Below, one piece after another: positions 15,289-16,602 of a DNA stretch of 16,602 nucleotides. Source of the DNA: CAYJDR01 sp964368965 (GTDB taxonomy: Bacteria; Chrysiogenota; Deferribacteres; Deferribacterales; Mucispirillaceae); contig CAYJDR010000046.1 of assembly GCA_964368965.1 (NCBI GenBank), positions 1 to 16,602 of the forward strand, in the 5' to 3' direction. The translations under genes and the position numbers were made by a program. A model generated the notes under the pieces. That model made no database searches. It saw only the letters and a program-made list of their open reading frames with translations, and had not been told where the DNA came from. The first letter of the stretch is position 1; each line of letters starts with the position of its first letter.

Positions 15289-15321
15289 AAAAGCGTACAT
15301 TTTACTGTACGCTTTCTTTTT
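15289..15321. terminator. Bidirectional intrinsic terminator
   Basis: Perfect 10-bp stem (15290-15299 with 15306-15315) and 6-base loop, followed by CTTTTT on the plus strand and preceded by an A-run that gives a U-tract on the minus strand. It lies between the convergent KAS-III-like gene and the alcohol dehydrogenase gene (stop at 15324-15326) and can serve both. Confidence 0.9.
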
Positions 15322-15323
15322 AT

Positions 15324-16508
15324 CTATTTCGCATTCATCAATAAATTTATCACATCTTGCTTGTGCAACTTTTTAACAGTTCCACGTGGGCTTGTGTCGC
15401 CCCTTGTTGCTTTATCTGCCATTTCAATGATGTCTTCATCAGTTACATCAACGCCTAAGCCAGATAACGTTATTGGCATGTTTAGTGTTTTACAAAAATC
15501 TTCAAACGCCTCAATACCTTTCAACGCTGTTGCTTTATCGCTCTCTTGTGGCTCAATACCCCATACATCTGTTGCAAACTTTGCAAGCCTTTCAGGTATT
15601 GCATCAATAACATACCTTGCCCAACTACCCCATATTGCAGAAAGTCCTGCACCATGTGCAACATCATATAGCCCACTGATTTCATGTTCAATATTGTGCG
15701 TTGCCCAATCACCATCACTTGCAGTGCCTGTCAACCCATTGTGCGACAAGCTACTTGCCCACATTATGTTGCTACGCGCGTCAATATTGTTTGGATTTTT
15801 CTTTAATATCAATGAATTATCTATAACAGAGCGCATAAGTCCTTCAGAAATTTTATCTGTAATATCAAGGTTGTTTCCGTTTTCGCCACTATAGAAATAT
15901 CGCTCCATAGTGTGCATAAGCACATCTACGCAACCACAAGCAGTTTGATAGTCTGGAAGAGTCAACGTCAACGCTGGATTAAGTAGCGCAAACTTGCACA
16001 AGTTTTCCTCATGCCTTGCAGAGCGTTTCAGTTTGCCATTTGCGTTTGTGATTACACTCGGCAAGCTCATTTCGCTACCTGCAGCAGCCATTGTTAAAAC
16101 ACAACCTATTGGATAGCACCCTTTTGGTGTTGCTTTGCCCTCGTAAAAATCCCACACGTCGCCATCATACGCTAGGCCTAAGCCGATAGCTTTTGCAGAG
16201 TCGATAACACTTCCACCACCGACTGCAAGTATAAAATCAACATTTTCTGCACGGCAAAGCTCTATACCCTCATAGACCTTCGTTATCAATGGGTTAGGCA
16301 CAACGCCACCAAGTGTAACATATTGAAGCCCTGCGATAGATATAGTTGTGATAACCCTATCAAGCAAGCCAGACTTTATAACACTACCTGAGCCATAGTG
16401 GACAAGCACTTTCTTTGCGCCATATGCTTTCAACATTTCGCCAGCTTGTAACTCCGCATCTGCGCCGAATATAACTTTTGTAGGTGTGTAGTAAGTAAAT
16501 TTTTTCAT
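15324..16508 (-). CDS. Iron-containing alcohol dehydrogenase, BDH/YqhD-like
   Basis: NAD(P)H-dependent reduction of aldehydes to alcohols, cytoplasmic, of the group III metal-dependent family. In the numbering used here: GGGSVIDSAK at 97-106 binds the dinucleotide; metal ligands D195, H199, H271 and H285 have the spacing of YqhD (194, 198, 267, 281), within CVDVLMHTMERYF and HNIEHEISGLYDVAH. 394 residues, the usual length. A longer frame opens at 16547, but ATG 16508 is preferred: AAGG lies eight bases upstream and the protein then begins MKKFTYYTPTKVIFG, the normal family N-terminus. The gene is monocistronic between the 15.3-kb terminator and the one at the right edge. Substrate (butanal-type or other aldehydes) is not predictable from sequence. 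Confidence 0.94.
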   Translation of the reverse strand: MKKFTYYTPTKVIFGADAELQAGEMLKAYGAKKVLVHYGSGSVIKSGLLDRVITTISIAGLQYVTLGGVVPNPLITKVYEGIELCRAENVDFILAVGGGSVIDSAKAIGLGLAYDGDVWDFYEGKATPKGCYPIGCVLTMAAAGSEMSLPSVITNANGKLKRSARHEENLCKFALLNPALTLTLPDYQTACGCVDVLMHTMERYFYSGENGNNLDITDKISEGLMRSVIDNSLILKKNPNNIDARSNIMWASSLSHNGLTGTASDGDWATHNIEHEISGLYDVAHGAGLSAIWGSWARYVIDAIPERLAKFATDVWGIEPQESDKATALKGIEAFEDFCKTLNMPITLSGLGVDVTDEDIIEMADKATRGDTSPRGTVKKLHKQDVINLLMNAK

Positions 16509-16567
16509 GTGCATAACCTTCAATATTAATATATTGATAGCGTACACTTGTTTGATAGGATATTCAA

Positions 16568-16600
16568 GAAAAAAAGCCTACCACGTGATTGTGATAGGCT
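16568..16600 (-). terminator. Terminator of a gene beyond the right edge
   Basis: Minus strand stem of 10 pairs (16600-16591 with 16584-16575, one G-U pair) and 6-base loop, followed by a run of seven U. It would end a minus-strand gene lying to the right of the window, just before the alcohol dehydrogenase promoter region (16509-16567), in which I can place no clear promoter boxes. Confidence 0.8.
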
Positions 16601-16602
16601 AT

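Noticed and set aside
16509..16547. Longer start for the alcohol dehydrogenase at 16547
   Set aside because: The extra 13 residues are hydrophobic and unlike the family; ATG 16508 has a proper ribosome binding site.
1..16602. CRISPR array, prophage, tRNA or rRNA gene, phage-defence island
   Set aside because: No regularly spaced repeats, no phage or nuclease-type defence genes, and no tRNA- or rRNA-like sequence were seen on either strand.

Overview
This window looks like a chromosomal segment of a flagellated, moderately AT-rich bacterium. The purine-rich GGAGG/GAGG ribosome binding sites, the flagellin leader with a CsrA-type hairpin, the gene set (YsxC/EngB, YloQ-type RsgA, ArgJ, QueH, iron-dependent alcohol dehydrogenase) and the dense overlapping gene strings suggest an anaerobic Bacillota-like organism. 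That placement is an inference; no rRNA or tRNA is present to fix it.

Layout. At 1-539 (minus) lies the N-terminal part of a flagellin gene, cut by the window edge. From 540 to 1817 there is no protein gene. This stretch holds the flagellin leader with a likely CsrA-binding hairpin, two oppositely oriented copies of a short dispersed repeat, a palindromic element of about 100 bp, and what looks like a free-standing small-RNA gene of about 137 nt with its own promoter and terminator. From 7848 down to 1818 (minus) runs a tight string: DHH phosphoesterase, engB, a membrane-anchored PLD-like protein, argC, argJ, uvrC. From 14072 down to 8026 (minus) runs a second tight string: queH, a SPASM-type radical SAM enzyme, an unknown 374-residue protein, rsgA, an unknown 527-residue protein with an internal duplication, and an unknown 162-residue protein. 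The two strings are separated by only about 180 bp, with no clear terminator between them, so read-through is possible. At 14263-15282 (plus) a ketoacyl-ACP-synthase-III-like gene is transcribed divergently from queH. It converges on an iron-containing alcohol dehydrogenase (16508-15324, minus) across a shared bidirectional terminator. The right end carries the terminator of a minus-strand gene outside the window.

How the genes work together. The strings mix housekeeping roles: DNA repair (UvrC), arginine biosynthesis (ArgC, ArgJ), ribosome assembly GTPases (EngB, RsgA), tRNA queuosine modification (QueH) and nucleotide or RNA turnover (DHH). The least explained block is the radical SAM enzyme with three unrecognised proteins around rsgA. 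No RiPP-like precursor peptide was found next to it, so its substrate is open. The most interesting noncoding signals are the flagellin-leader hairpin and the structured small RNA just beyond it.
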